From assembly GCA_023665805.1 (NCBI GenBank), contig JAMPDJ010000016.1:1-64000 (forward strand): a stretch of DNA of 64,000 nucleotides, written 5' to 3'. This DNA comes from Bacteroides sp. (GTDB taxonomy: Bacteria > Bacteroidota > Bacteroidia > Bacteroidales > Bacteroidaceae). Below the pieces are notes generated by a model. That model saw only the letters and a program-made list of their open reading frames with translations. It was not told where the DNA came from and did not search any database. Each line of letters starts with the position of its first letter. The first letter of the stretch is position 1. This document shows, piece by piece, positions 1 to 9,450 of this stretch. Both the position numbers and the translations under genes were made by a program.

Positions 1-54
1 TGTTCCTACAAATAATGAAACATACAAAACTGTGCGTTTCTATTTGGATTCTTC

Positions 55-245
55 AGCTTGATTCCACACTTTGCCTCCACATGTGCTTGCAGCATGGCAA
101 CACGACACTGAGGCCGCAAACCTTCAGCGCCACCTCCTGACAACAGTCAAAAACGTCTTGGTTGTATGAGCGAGAAAGGCCTCATCAAAAAAAACATATA
201 AATTTCATCTTATTGGCGTACAAAGGACCGATTCGGAATTACGAG
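55..245 (+). repeat. Degenerate copy (E) of the ~204-bp MITE-like element
   Basis: The right end keeps the terminal motif GACCGATTCGG (about 229-239), and the 40 bases before it align loosely with the clean copy at 29347-29551. Further left, TTTGCCT and a GCATGGCAAC-like stretch match the other end of that copy less well, so the left boundary is uncertain. It has the same orientation as the 29.3-kb copy and, as there, a 23-bp-period palindrome array follows on its right. No gene is seen in 1-409. Confidence 0.5.
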
Positions 246-293
246 AAGCTGCGAAAAGCATTTACATTGCTTGCTCTCTCGCCGCCCTCCCCC

Positions 294-400
294 GACAATA
301 CTATTGTCACACCAGGCGGCATAGTATTGTCGGAGCCTTGACCATAGTATGATCAAGGTCGCGACAATACTATGGTCAGAATGCCGACAATACACATACG
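294..400. repeat. Class I palindrome array: five sites at exact 23-bp period
   Basis: Cores ATACTAT or ATAGTAT (the last degenerate, ATACACA) begin at 298, 321, 344, 367 and 390, so the period is exactly 23 bp. Flanks extend the cores towards a 15-bp palindrome, GACMATASTATKGTC. Sites three and four also form an 11-bp perfect inverted repeat (340-350 with 367-377). The array lies just past the 3' end of murF-alr. It resembles an operator or iteron array more than a terminator; no function is known to me. Confidence 0.8.
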
Positions 401-409
401 ACACACGGG

Positions 410-2710
410 CTACTCATGATAGTAGATGCGCTTTACGCGAGAAGAAACAGCCGTGAGAATTTCATACGGTATAGTGCCGGCCACATCGGCAAGTATGCTT
501 GGAGAGAGTTCTTCGCCAAACAACAGGACCTGATCGCCTTCACTTACTCCCGGGATGTCCGTAATGTCTATCATGCAAACATCCATGCAGATATTGCCCA
601 CATACGGAGCACGACGACCATGCACCATGCAGTAGGCACGTCCGCAACCGAAGCGTCGAAACCATCCATCGGCATATCCGATGGGAATGGAAGCGATGCG
701 AGAATCGCGTGTGAGAATGCCGCTGCGACTGTATCCTACGGTCTCAGTGGCCGGTACATTGTGAATTTGCAGGATGGTGGTCTTCAGCGTAGAAACGTTG
801 TTCAGGAGTTCGTTGTTGCGCGGATTTATGCCATAAAGCCCCAAACCCAGACGCACCATGTCCATCTGGCGTCCGGCAAAATGCTCTATGCCTGCCGTGT
901 TGCACATATGACGCAGGATATGGTGCCGGAAGGCAGCCTGCAAGGCATCGGCACCGGCCAGATAGCGACGGTATTGCTCTGCTGAAAAGTCATCGAAACC
1001 ATCACAGTCACTGCCCACAAAATGCGAGAAGACGGAGCGAGGTATCACGGCCGTCTGCCCCATCAAACGGTCAATCAACCGCGGCATGTCATGAAGAGGA
1101 TCGAACCCCATGCGGTGCATGCCGGTGTCCAACTTGATGTGTATGGGCATATCCGTTATGCCGGCATGCTCGGCAGCATGTATGAGAGCATCCAAGATGC
1201 GGAAACTATATACCTCCGGCTCCAGATTGTACTCGAACATGGTATTGAAGCTGGTCATCTCGGGATTCATGACCATGATATTCTTGGTGATGCCGTTGGC
1301 ACGCAACATGGCACCCTCATCGGCTACGGCTACGGCCAAATAGGCCACCTGCTGCTGACTTTGCAACGTCTTGGCCACTTCCACCGCTCCAGCCCCGTAG
1401 GCATCGGCCTTGACCATGCATACTATGCGCGTGGAGGGCGAAAGGAAGGAACGGTAGTAATTGAGATTTTCCACAACGGCACCAAGATTGACCTCCAATA
1501 TGGTCTCGTGTACTTTCTGCTCCATGGCCTCGGTAATGGAATCGAAGTGAAAAGCACGCGCACCCTTGATCAGCACCAGACTGTCACGCAACGAGGCAAA
1601 GTCGGCATCTGACATAAAGGAAGCCGTATCAGGGAAGAAAGAGCACTGCATGCCGGTCCGGATGAAACAGTCGGCACATCCTGCAATCTCCGGACCTATG
1701 CCGATGAAACGCTCCACTCCACGACTGGCGACCAGCCGTGCCACATGCGCATAGAGTTCACGCGGAGACTGACCGGTCTGCAATATGTCGCTGAGGACAA
1801 GCACGCGTCGCTGCCTTTGGACATCGGCGCGACGGTTCATGAAGTCCAAGGCTATGTCCAAGCTGCCCGGATCGCTGTTGCATGTATCGTTGATGAGGGT
1901 GCAGCCGTGACGGCCGGGCTTCACTTCCAGACGCATAGCCACGGGGGCCAACCCGGCCAACCGTTCCTGTATCACCGTCTCGGACATTCCCAAATGGCGA
2001 CAAACACGGGCACAGAGTTCCTTGTCTTTCTGCAATGCATCGCATTCGGCTGACTCTTCGGCCGAGAACACCACGGGGCAATCCTTGAAGAGCAGCATCT
2101 TTTCGGCACGCTTCTGCTCCATGCTTTCAAAGTTCTCCTGGTGGGCGTCTCCAAGGCCGGTGAAAACACCTATGGTTGGTTGTATCATCCCTTGCAGAGT
2201 TACCATCTCCCCCGGGCGGCTGACACCGGCCTCGAAGATACCAATATCGCTCTTCGAGTTCAATTGCCATACACTTAGGGGGACCCCGATTTGCGAGTTA
2301 TAGCTGCGAGGGGAACGAGTCACCGTCATGTCGGGCGAAAGCATCTGGTACAGCCACTCCTTGACAACGGTCTTGCCATTGCTGCCCGTTATGCCTATGA
2401 CGGGGATATTGAAAGTCTCGCGATGACGCTCGGCCAGACGCTGCAGGGCGGTGAGAGTATCCGGTACCTGCAATTGTACGGCATCCGGAATGTCCTCCTG
2501 AAGGGTATCCACCACAAAGGCACGCACTCCGCGGTCATAGAGTTCGCGCACATAACGGTGTCCGTCACCGCGCTTGGTGCGCAAGGCAAAAAACAATGTG
2601 TTTTCGGGGAAACAAAGGCTGCGGCTGTCTGTCAGCAGCCATTCCACATCCATGTCCGTCTCATTCGGTAGCTGTAGTCCGTAATAAGAGGCAATCGTAG
2701 TTATTCGCAT
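410..2710 (-). CDS. murF-alr: Bifunctional MurF ligase / alanine racemase fusion
   Basis: The N-terminal half is UDP-MurNAc-tripeptide:D-Ala-D-Ala ligase (ATP-binding GITGSNGKT near residue 110, then YNSQIGVPLS); the C-terminal half is PLP-dependent alanine racemase (MVKADAYGAGA with the PLP lysine near 435, HIKLDTGMHRMG, then the C-terminal YADGWFRR region). The fusion supplies D-Ala and adds the dipeptide to the cytoplasmic wall precursor; it is a known Bacteroidota arrangement. At 766 residues it is shorter than the roughly 830 I recall for Bacteroides homologues. The missing stretch appears to be in the MurF central domain, between the LLFKDCPVVF region and LAPVAMRLEVK. The ORF is uninterrupted. 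Its start overlaps the 3' end of the GSCFA gene by 10 bp, so the two are co-transcribed. Confidence 0.93.
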   Translation of the reverse strand: MRITTIASYYGLQLPNETDMDVEWLLTDSRSLCFPENTLFFALRTKRGDGHRYVRELYDRGVRAFVVDTLQEDIPDAVQLQVPDTLTALQRLAERHRETFNIPVIGITGSNGKTVVKEWLYQMLSPDMTVTRSPRSYNSQIGVPLSVWQLNSKSDIGIFEAGVSRPGEMVTLQGMIQPTIGVFTGLGDAHQENFESMEQKRAEKMLLFKDCPVVFSAEESAECDALQKDKELCARVCRHLGMSETVIQERLAGLAPVAMRLEVKPGRHGCTLINDTCNSDPGSLDIALDFMNRRADVQRQRRVLVLSDILQTGQSPRELYAHVARLVASRGVERFIGIGPEIAGCADCFIRTGMQCSFFPDTASFMSDADFASLRDSLVLIKGARAFHFDSITEAMEQKVHETILEVNLGAVVENLNYYRSFLSPSTRIVCMVKADAYGAGAVEVAKTLQSQQQVAYLAVAVADEGAMLRANGITKNIMVMNPEMTSFNTMFEYNLEPEVYSFRILDALIHAAEHAGITDMPIHIKLDTGMHRMGFDPLHDMPRLIDRLMGQTAVIPRSVFSHFVGSDCDGFDDFSAEQYRRYLAGADALQAAFRHHILRHMCNTAGIEHFAGRQMDMVRLGLGLYGINPRNNELLNNVSTLKTTILQIHNVPATETVGYSRSGILTRDSRIASIPIGYADGWFRRFGCGRAYCMVHGRRAPYVGNICMDVCMIDITDIPGVSEGDQVLLFGEELSPSILADVAGTIPYEILTAVSSRVKRIYYHE

Positions 2711-3444
2711 AATCTATTCCATATTATCTCCACGGCCTCGGGTGCAGGATGCAGCCCGTCCGCCGCATAGTAGGCGTAGTCCCTCAGTTCGTCCATCATT
2801 ATCTCATACGAGGGGAAATAGTCCGTCTGTCCGGGAAACATTCCGCACACGCGGTCTATGGCCAAAAGCATGACGGCCTTGCTCAACTGGGAGCGGTGCC
2901 AACCATACTTCCTGTACCGAAAGGGACTAACCGTAAAAGTAATGTGCAGAAAGCGGTTGTGGCGAAGCAACATGTCAACGGTCTCACACAGGACATGTCC
3001 GGTATCTTCCAACGAAAGTGTATCTTCTGTAAAAAGAGAATCCGGCTGCCTTTGGCAATTGCTCACGACCATGCCGTTTTCACGAAGACGGTAACATACG
3101 TTGGTACCCAATGTAAGGAACAACCGATCGGCTTGCCGCAGGGCTTGGCCCAGCTCTTCATAAGCATCTTGCACCGCACACCGCGCCTCGTGCTCCACGG
3201 GATGACGGAAACGCGTATTGGCCCACCAGCACCGCCATTCCGACATGACCCCGTCCCAGAACATGGGCAGGTCGGCAGCCCTCCCGCAAATGGCATGACG
3301 GACGGTATTGCGTATGCTCTCGGGATTGAACAGTGTGCCCAATGGATTGCACACGGATTGATAATCCTCTGCCTGCATCCTCTCACCAACGTTCTGAGAG
3401 AAACACGAGCCTAAAAGAACATACTTTTGGTTCCTGTCCAACAT
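2701..3444 (-). CDS. GSCFA domain protein
   Basis: The family signature GSCFSQNVG lies at about residues 12-20, followed by NPLGTLFNP, LTLGTNVCYRL, a conserved TVSPFRY and FPSYEIMMDELRDY...DGLHP. These are the blocks of the GSCFA (SGNH-hydrolase-like) family, whose substrate is unknown. At 247 residues it is shorter than the ~320 usual in Bacteroides; the N-terminal strand before GSCFS is short. The start at 3444 is supported by a -7 box (TACCTTTG, minus strand, 3476-3483) about 30 bp upstream, leaving little room for a longer protein. First gene of a two-gene operon with murF-alr. Confidence 0.85.
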   Translation of the reverse strand: MLDRNQKYVLLGSCFSQNVGERMQAEDYQSVCNPLGTLFNPESIRNTVRHAICGRAADLPMFWDGVMSEWRCWWANTRFRHPVEHEARCAVQDAYEELGQALRQADRLFLTLGTNVCYRLRENGMVVSNCQRQPDSLFTEDTLSLEDTGHVLCETVDMLLRHNRFLHITFTVSPFRYRKYGWHRSQLSKAVMLLAIDRVCGMFPGQTDYFPSYEIMMDELRDYAYYAADGLHPAPEAVEIIWNRLCE

Positions 3445-3475
3445 GCTGCCTAAAGCTTTTCTTCAGTTTCAAACA

Positions 3476-3483
3476 CAAAGGTA
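3476..3483 (-). promoter_or_regulatory. -7 box for GSCFA/murF-alr operon
   Basis: TACCTTTG on the minus strand, about 32 bp before the GSCFA start. It is divergent from the dxs promoter 45 bp away. Confidence 0.65.
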
Positions 3484-3526
3484 CAAAAAAGAAGCGACTG
3501 CGGCTACGGGTATACTTATTTTTTTA

Positions 3527-3534
3527 TATCTTTG
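3527..3534 (+). promoter_or_regulatory. -7 box for dxs
   Basis: TATCTTTG. The first in-frame TTG of the dxs reading frame (3532) is part of this box and so cannot be the translation start. Confidence 0.7.
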
Positions 3535-3558
3535 CTTAACAATAACAAACAGACCATC

Positions 3559-5496
3559 GTGAAAACGAAGCGACATAATCTGCTTTCAACAATAAAATAC
3601 CCATCCGACCTAAGGCGACTGCCTTTGGAACAACTGCCGCAGGTATGCAATGAACTGAGAGCTTTCCTCATAGACGAGCTCAGCCGCAACCCCGGGCACT
3701 TTGCCAGTAGTCTTGGGGTGGTGGAGCTGACGGTAGCATTGCACTATGTCTTTGACACACCGGAGGACCGCATAGTCTGGGACGTGGGACATCAGGCATA
3801 CGGCCATAAAATCTTGACCGGACGCAGGGAGCAGTTTCACACCAACCGGCATCTGGGAGGCATAAAACCATTCCCGTCCCCATCGGAAAGCGAGTACGAC
3901 GCATCCACATGCGGTCATGCCTCCGTAAGCATTTCCACTGCGTTGGGCATGGCCGTGGCAGCCAATAGCCAAGGCAGCGACCGGCATGTGATAGCCGTAA
4001 TAGGCGACGGAGCCATGAGCGGAGGTCTGGCCTTTGAGGGGCTGAACAACGCAGGATACATCCCCAACAACATGCTCATCATCCTCAATGACAACGACAT
4101 GAGCATAGATCATGCCGTGGGGGGGATGAACAATTACCTGCACCGTCTGCACACCAGCAGCAAGTACAATCGCTTGCGAATGGAAGTAGCTCGTAAATTG
4201 CTGTCTTGGGGATGGCTCACCGAGGAGGGCAAGAAGCGCATAATGCGCCTTAACAACTCCATCAAGTCATTCATACATAAACGCCACAATATCTTCGAGG
4301 GCATAGACATACGTTATTTCGGTCCCCAGGACGGACACGATGTCATATCCCTTGTACGCACTTTACGCAGCATCAAGAACATGACCGGACCTCGCCTGTT
4401 ACATATCCACACCGAAAAGGGATTTGGATACAAACCGGCCATGGACGATCCCACGACGTTCCATGCTCCGGGCTGTTTTGATCCCGAAACGGGAGAGCGC
4501 ATCGGAAAGCATGACGACAGCATGCCGCCACGGTATCAGGATGTCTTCGGGGAAACGCTTCTGGAAATGGCCAGGCAGGACAACCGCATAGTGGGCGTTA
4601 CACCGGCCATGCCTACAGGATGTTCCATGAACATAATGATGCAGGAAATGCCAGGCAGATGCTTTGACGTGGGCATTGCCGAGGGGCATGCCGTGACATT
4701 CTCTGCTGGCATGGCGGCTGACGGCCTGGTGCCTGTGTGCAACATATATTCCAACTTTGCCCAGCGTGCATATGACAATATCATACACGATGTGGCCATA
4801 AGCAAGTTGCATGTTGTGATGTGTCTGGACAGAGCCGGACTGGTGGGTGAGGACGGCCCCACACACCATGGCGTATTCGACCTCGTGGCATTACGCGCCG
4901 TGCCCAACCTGACCATAGCTTCGCCCATGAACGAAGCTGAACTCCGCCGACTGATGTACACGGCCATAGAGCGCCAAGACGGTCCTTTCGTCATACGCTA
5001 TCCGAGAGGCAACGGAGTGATGTCCGATTGGCGTTGTCCTTTGGAAGCCATGAAAATAGGCACGGGACGTTGTGTCAGCATCGGACGCGGACCATGCGGG
5101 AATAAGCCGGACACAGTGGTACTGAGCCTTGGTCCATTGGGCAATGTGGTGGCAGAGGCCATCAAGGCATTGGGCGAAAAAGGCGATGGCACCCCGTTGC
5201 CATCGCACTACGACATGCGTTTCCTCAAACCTCTTGACCACGGAATCATGGAAGAAGTGGCGCGGAACTATGACCACATCATAACAGTAGAAGACGGAGC
5301 ACGCAACGGAGGCTTTGGCTCGGCCATACTGGAATGGCTCTCGGACCACGGCTGCTCCAAGCATGTGACACGCCTTGGCATCCCCGACAACTTTGTGGAA
5401 CATGGCAAGCCGGCAGAGCTCTACCGTATCGTGGGCTTGGACAAGGATGGCATAATGCAGACCATCACAAGCATACATGGCACCACCGGGGAATAA
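3559..5496 (+). CDS. dxs: 1-deoxy-D-xylulose-5-phosphate synthase
   Basis: Thiamine-diphosphate enzyme that joins pyruvate and glyceraldehyde 3-phosphate in the first step of the MEP isoprenoid pathway; its product also feeds thiamine and PLP synthesis. Seen: [15 protein letters not shown] near the N-terminus, the ThDP/Mg motif [18 protein letters not shown]...NDNDMSID, and a transketolase pyrimidine domain with [15 protein letters not shown]. Length (~645 aa) is normal. I place the start at the GTG at 3559 because the upstream in-frame TTG at 3532 lies inside the promoter -7 box. trkA follows after 57 bp, probably on the same transcript. Confidence 0.95.
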   Translation: MKTKRHNLLSTIKYPSDLRRLPLEQLPQVCNELRAFLIDELSRNPGHFASSLGVVELTVALHYVFDTPEDRIVWDVGHQAYGHKILTGRREQFHTNRHLGGIKPFPSPSESEYDASTCGHASVSISTALGMAVAANSQGSDRHVIAVIGDGAMSGGLAFEGLNNAGYIPNNMLIILNDNDMSIDHAVGGMNNYLHRLHTSSKYNRLRMEVARKLLSWGWLTEEGKKRIMRLNNSIKSFIHKRHNIFEGIDIRYFGPQDGHDVISLVRTLRSIKNMTGPRLLHIHTEKGFGYKPAMDDPTTFHAPGCFDPETGERIGKHDDSMPPRYQDVFGETLLEMARQDNRIVGVTPAMPTGCSMNIMMQEMPGRCFDVGIAEGHAVTFSAGMAADGLVPVCNIYSNFAQRAYDNIIHDVAISKLHVVMCLDRAGLVGEDGPTHHGVFDLVALRAVPNLTIASPMNEAELRRLMYTAIERQDGPFVIRYPRGNGVMSDWRCPLEAMKIGTGRCVSIGRGPCGNKPDTVVLSLGPLGNVVAEAIKALGEKGDGTPLPSHYDMRFLKPLDHGIMEEVARNYDHIITVEDGARNGGFGSAILEWLSDHGCSKHVTRLGIPDNFVEHGKPAELYRIVGLDKDGIMQTITSIHGTTGE

Positions 5497-5553
5497 TCCC
5501 TGCCCTACCCCAGACAATGCCTCCATCATAATATCAATAATACAGCATAGGAT

Positions 5554-6948
5554 ATGAAAATCATCATCGCTGGTGCAGGTGCCGTAGGTACTCATCTTGC
5601 AGAACTGCTTTCACAGGAAAACCATGACATAATCCTCATGGACGAGGACTCGGAAAAGACAGAGACCTTGTCGGGCGGTAACTATGACATATTGGTAATG
5701 AACGCTTCTCCGACCAGCATCAGCGGATTGAAGGAGGCCGGAGTGGCCCATACCGACCTCTTCATCGGCGTGACACCCGAAGAGACCAAAAACATCACCT
5801 GCTGCATATTGGCACATACACTTGGAGCAAAAAAAACAGTGGCACGCGTGGACAACAGCGAATACACCACAGAATACTACCGCGAGGTGTTCAAGAAAAT
5901 GGGCATAGACTCGCTGGTGTACCCCGAGGAGCTGGCCGCTACGGAAATTATCGACGGACTCAAGCGTTCGTGGGTGCGCCAATACTGGGAAGTGCACAAC
6001 GGTGCCTTGTGTCTGATGGGAATCAAGCTTAGAGAAGAAGCCGCCGACCTGCTGGACAAACCGCTGAAAGTACTTTGCGGACCCACGTCACCATACCATA
6101 TCGTGGCCATCAAGAGGGACGAGACCACCATCATCCCCAACGGCAACACGGAGTTGCACCTTGGCGACATAGCTTACTTCATGACAGCACGCAAGGACAC
6201 TTCGCTCATCCGCAAGATAGTAGGCAAGGAGGGATATGCCGATGTGCGCAAGGCCATGATAATGGGAGGAGGCGACATCACCGTGCACGTGGCTCATGCC
6301 AAGCCGGACAATATCAGCCTGAAAATAATCGAACAGGACGAAGAGCGTTGCCAGGAACTTCTGGAACAGCTGGACAACGACGACATCATGATCATCCACG
6401 GAGACGCCCGCGACACAGACCTGCTGATAGACGAAGGCATACGTGACGTGCAGGGATTTGCAGCTCTGACCGGCAACACGGAAAACAACATCCTGGCCTG
6501 CCTGGCCGCCAAGCGACTGGGTGTGAGAAAGACGGTGGCGCAAGTGGAGAACATGGACTATGTGACAATGGCCGGAAAACTGGACATAGGCACCATCGTG
6601 AACAAGAAAGCCATTGCTGCCAGCCATATCTACCGCATGCTTTTGGACACGGATGTCTCCAACATACGCCGCTTGACCATTGCCGATGCCGACATTGCCG
6701 AATTCTACGTGGCCGACGGCAGCCCAATTACCGAAAAACCTGTTAGGGAATTCAAGTTCCCAGCCGGCATAATGCTGGGAGGATTGGTGCGTGATGGAGT
6801 AGGAATGAGCATAGGCGGCAACACCACAATCATGCCTGGTGACTGTGTAGTGGTATTCAGCAAGGCGGGCATGATACGCCAGATAGACAAGTATTTTACA
6901 CAGCCGACATCGACTATCAGCCGCATTTTATCATCCATCAGTTCCTGA
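5554..6948 (+). CDS. trkA: Trk system potassium uptake protein TrkA
   Basis: Cytoplasmic regulatory subunit of the Trk K+ transporter. Two RCK halves are visible, each with an NAD-binding RCK_N domain: IIIAGAGAVGTHLAELL at the start, and IMGGGDITVHVA near residue 233 with the downstream HGDARDTDLL. Each is followed by an RCK_C segment. The length of 464 residues is normal. The membrane partner TrkH, which usually follows trkA in Bacteroides, is absent: the 3' end overlaps the convergent DUF4435 gene by 18 bp. TrkH must be encoded elsewhere, or TrkA serves another channel. Confidence 0.93.
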   Translation: MKIIIAGAGAVGTHLAELLSQENHDIILMDEDSEKTETLSGGNYDILVMNASPTSISGLKEAGVAHTDLFIGVTPEETKNITCCILAHTLGAKKTVARVDNSEYTTEYYREVFKKMGIDSLVYPEELAATEIIDGLKRSWVRQYWEVHNGALCLMGIKLREEAADLLDKPLKVLCGPTSPYHIVAIKRDETTIIPNGNTELHLGDIAYFMTARKDTSLIRKIVGKEGYADVRKAMIMGGGDITVHVAHAKPDNISLKIIEQDEERCQELLEQLDNDDIMIIHGDARDTDLLIDEGIRDVQGFAALTGNTENNILACLAAKRLGVRKTVAQVENMDYVTMAGKLDIGTIVNKKAIAASHIYRMLLDTDVSNIRRLTIADADIAEFYVADGSPITEKPVREFKFPAGIMLGGLVRDGVGMSIGGNTTIMPGDCVVVFSKAGMIRQIDKYFTQPTSTISRILSSISS

Positions 6949-7944
6949 GCTGACAGTGGAGCCGACCTCTGCAACCAGACGCATGATATCCTCTCTCAGC
7001 CATTGATAAGGACGGGAATGATGATGCGCTGTGCTCTTCTTCAACGCCTCCTCTATGGAAAGGCTGCTGTGGCGATAGCCGGATAGCTCGTTCTGACGCT
7101 GGGTCTCATGTATTGCCAGATTGTTGATCTCCCTTTCTCGTTCACGCCGTAATTTGTGGCAAATAGGCTGGAGCAAAGGCAGTACCACCCCGTCCATCAA
7201 TCCGTGACCCTGCATAAAAAGATACGTGGTTTCAGGTGTCAAACCCTTGGCAAGCAACTCTTCCCTGAGAGGAGCATAGGTTTTCTTTCCCTCAGGAAAG
7301 TGCTGGTGCAACCAATTGATTTTCTTGTTCACCCGCTTGCGGACATACTCCAATGTAAGTTCCGGACGTGATATGTTCACATCGTGATACGTTACAGTAT
7401 CCACCATCTGCATTATACCAAACTCATTGTCCCGGCCCATGCGGTAAGCCCAGACACTCCACACGAACAATGGCCAAACTATGTTGCTATACTCCTGCAT
7501 GTAGGCCTCGAGATTCATCACTTCCCTGTCGTTCAACGTGGCACGTGTACATACACGGTGCAAACCTTCAGCATAGCACATATAGTTTTCAATGGCATAC
7601 ACATAGGTATGCAGGACATATTTGTTGGTACACAAATCATGACTGACGGGAGTCTTGCCTTGCATCAGCCAATCATAGTCGGCATCCACACAGGCAATCA
7701 TAAAAGGGCCGAGATTGTTCATCAGGGCCGACTTCTTTCCTTTGCGCAAAGAAGTACGCGATGGCATCATGATACGGAACCCTACCGCATCGGTCTCGTA
7801 TTCATCCAAGACATCACGCCAAAAGGCCACGTCGTCGTAGCTCTCCACATAGGCCACAACGAACCTTTTGGCTTTATCGGGCTTCAACATGTTGGCTGCG
7901 GCGATATACTCTGATGTGACGTTGGATACCAGTCTTCTTCCCAT
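6931..7944 (-). CDS. DUF4435 (TOPRIM-like) protein, third gene of candidate defence operon
   Basis: The N-terminal half fits DUF4435: a conserved glutamate in VAYVESYDDVAFW (E34) and an acidic pair in CVDADYD (D87, D89), the layout expected of a TOPRIM-type metal site. The rest is basic and helical, with no membrane segment. DUF4435 proteins are commonly encoded beside AAA/ABC-type ATPases; in the anti-phage system PARIS the effector AriB is a DUF4435 protein paired with the ATPase AriA. Here the ATPase gene ends 56 bp upstream, preceded by a TIR-like gene. The toxic-nuclease role is inferred. A housekeeping DNA-repair role is the main alternative. Confidence 0.8.
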   Translation of the reverse strand: MGRRLVSNVTSEYIAAANMLKPDKAKRFVVAYVESYDDVAFWRDVLDEYETDAVGFRIMMPSRTSLRKGKKSALMNNLGPFMIACVDADYDWLMQGKTPVSHDLCTNKYVLHTYVYAIENYMCYAEGLHRVCTRATLNDREVMNLEAYMQEYSNIVWPLFVWSVWAYRMGRDNEFGIMQMVDTVTYHDVNISRPELTLEYVRKRVNKKINWLHQHFPEGKKTYAPLREELLAKGLTPETTYLFMQGHGLMDGVVLPLLQPICHKLRREREREINNLAIHETQRQNELSGYRHSSLSIEEALKKSTAHHHSRPYQWLREDIMRLVAEVGSTVSSGTDG

Positions 7945-8000
7945 AGACTTCTTTCTTGTGAATGAACTATGCCTGCTACCTTATATATATATACATTGGC

Positions 8001-8804
8001 TCAGCACAATATATCCTCCACGTCGGTGACACAATCGGCCCATCCGTCCATTATGACGGCAGGCGAATGCGTGGTGAGGATAACCTGGACGTTGGGGTTC
8101 AGGTCGCGTATAAGGTGCACCAGCCTCTGTTGCCATTCCACATGCAGGGACACCTCCGGTTCGTCCATGAATAGCGTGCATGGCTGGCGGTTCTGTACCA
8201 ACACCGTCAGCAGGATAATCAACATTTGCTTCTCACCGCTACTCAACTGGTAGGGCGTGAGTTTCTCACCGCTTTGAAGCAACATTATCTCATTGCTTGT
8301 GCGCGACACGGTCTTGCCTGTATCAGCAAAGAGGGAGTCCACCAAATCATAGAAGTGGTTCTTCTCGGCAGCTATCTCCTGCGCCCTCAACTGGGCATCG
8401 GGAACCTGACGGGTGAAAAGTTCCACCATGCGGTTGGACATGTTCACCTGAAAATCCAGGAAACGGCGTTGCAACTGGTACATCTGGAAATCCAGCTCGC
8501 TATGCAGGCTGATATCAGCCACCTTGGACAGGATGTCGCTGGAGATGAGGGGGCGGTCAAAGGAACGGATGACATCGAACTTCACCTGTTCGGCATCCTC
8601 AGGAACGAAAGTCAGTGTCACACCATCCACGGCCTTGGCCATGCGATCAACGTTCAGAAGGTTCTTCACCACACGGTTAAGTATCGTGCTCTTGCCCACC
8701 CCGTTAACTCCGCTGAGTATATTCACATCGGGACGCAACTCCCACTCCACACGCCGGGTACCGCTCCAGAGGGAATCTATCTCTATTTTTCGTATGTATG
8801 CCAT
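8001..8804 (-). CDS. OLD/RecF-like AAA ATPase, second gene of candidate defence operon
   Basis: A compact ABC-fold ATPase of 267 residues: Walker A GVNGVGKST (32-40), signature LSSGEKQ (187-193), Walker B LFMDEPEVSLH (211-221) and H-switch TTHSP (244-248). The region 90-170 between Walker A and the signature is a helical insertion. No nuclease domain is fused, so the DUF4435 protein encoded 56 bp downstream is the natural partner, as in OLD (ATPase plus TOPRIM in one chain) or PARIS (two chains). It is 30 bp from the TIR-like gene upstream. It probably acts in the cytoplasm on DNA or as a sensor scaffold; the role is inferred. Confidence 0.85.
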   Translation of the reverse strand: MAYIRKIEIDSLWSGTRRVEWELRPDVNILSGVNGVGKSTILNRVVKNLLNVDRMAKAVDGVTLTFVPEDAEQVKFDVIRSFDRPLISSDILSKVADISLHSELDFQMYQLQRRFLDFQVNMSNRMVELFTRQVPDAQLRAQEIAAEKNHFYDLVDSLFADTGKTVSRTSNEIMLLQSGEKLTPYQLSSGEKQMLIILLTVLVQNRQPCTLFMDEPEVSLHVEWQQRLVHLIRDLNPNVQVILTTHSPAVIMDGWADCVTDVEDILC

Positions 8805-8834
8805 GACAGTTGCTGTTACTGTGTTTTTCCGCGT

Positions 8835-9362
8835 TCAGAATACTGTTGTGCTGTCGCAAGGATAAGACTGGCTGTGCACGCTGAAATGCCCAAGAGCCAT
8901 TTCCACCTTGGTGAGCGTAAGAGGGATGTAGCACATACGCGCACTGTCACGTCCTATGTACTTGCGTATCTTCTGCGGCAGATTATTCCAATACTCGCGC
9001 AACGTATCGTCCGTCACCACAGTCTCACCCTTGAAGGCCACCACCACAGGCAGATGGTAACGGTTCACGGCACGGCTTATCTGCCAATTGAGCCAAGCAT
9101 TGTCGCCGTCCGTATCCTTGGATACCACAAGCATCAGATTGTCCGCCTGCTCCATCAAGCGGAAAAAGTGTGTCTTCACAGATGTCTCTACCAAATCGTC
9201 ATGCTGTGCCATGAAGTTGATTGTGTCCACGTTAATGAACGAAAGGCGGTTGGGATAACGCTTCTGCCAGTCGCCTAAAAGATTCAGCGTATGCAAATTT
9301 TCCTTATGACTATCACGCACGGCATCCACGTTGAATGCCAAATATGTCCTATGATTGTTCAT
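8835..9362 (-). CDS. TIR-like (MTH538/ThsB-type) protein, first gene of candidate defence operon
   Basis: 175 residues with an alternating alpha/beta pattern: an opening strand TYLAFNVD, a central strand in ADNLMLVVSKDTDGDNAWLNWQI, and RAVNRYHLPVVVAF. This matches the MTH538 TIR-like fold found in Thoeris ThsB, where a W..WQI/E.. helix follows the second core strand. I cannot confirm the catalytic glutamate of NADase TIRs, so enzyme activity is uncertain. It is the first gene after a clear -7 box (9392-9399) and heads the operon with the ATPase and DUF4435 genes. A signalling or sensing role in phage defence is inferred from the family and neighbours. Confidence 0.65.
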   Translation of the reverse strand: MNNHRTYLAFNVDAVRDSHKENLHTLNLLGDWQKRYPNRLSFINVDTINFMAQHDDLVETSVKTHFFRLMEQADNLMLVVSKDTDGDNAWLNWQISRAVNRYHLPVVVAFKGETVVTDDTLREYWNNLPQKIRKYIGRDSARMCYIPLTLTKVEMALGHFSVHSQSYPCDSTTVF

Positions 9363-9391
9363 GATATGGATATTTATATTTTATTTCTATA

Positions 9392-9399
9392 CAAATATA
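9392..9399 (-). promoter_or_regulatory. -7 box of the TIR-like/ATPase/DUF4435 operon
   Basis: TATATTTG on the minus strand, about 30 bp before the first start codon. No other -7 box is seen in the short gaps inside the operon. Confidence 0.65.
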
Positions 9400-9442
9400 C
9401 GCTTTTTCCTCCTCAAATACCGTTCATGCAGCTTTTTTTTGA

Positions 9443-9450
9443 TAAATTTG
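9443..9450 (+). promoter_or_regulatory. -7 box for nitroreductase
   Basis: TAAATTTG, giving a leader of roughly 125 nt before the chosen start at 9581. Confidence 0.55.

Noticed and set aside
294..400. Possible CRISPR array.
   Set aside because: Units are palindromic, vary in sequence and leave only 8-bp gaps; there are no cas genes in the window.
8226..9278. A 350-codon plus-strand frame across the ATPase and TIR-like genes.
   Set aside because: It is the antisense of two genes with clear motifs and spans their junction.
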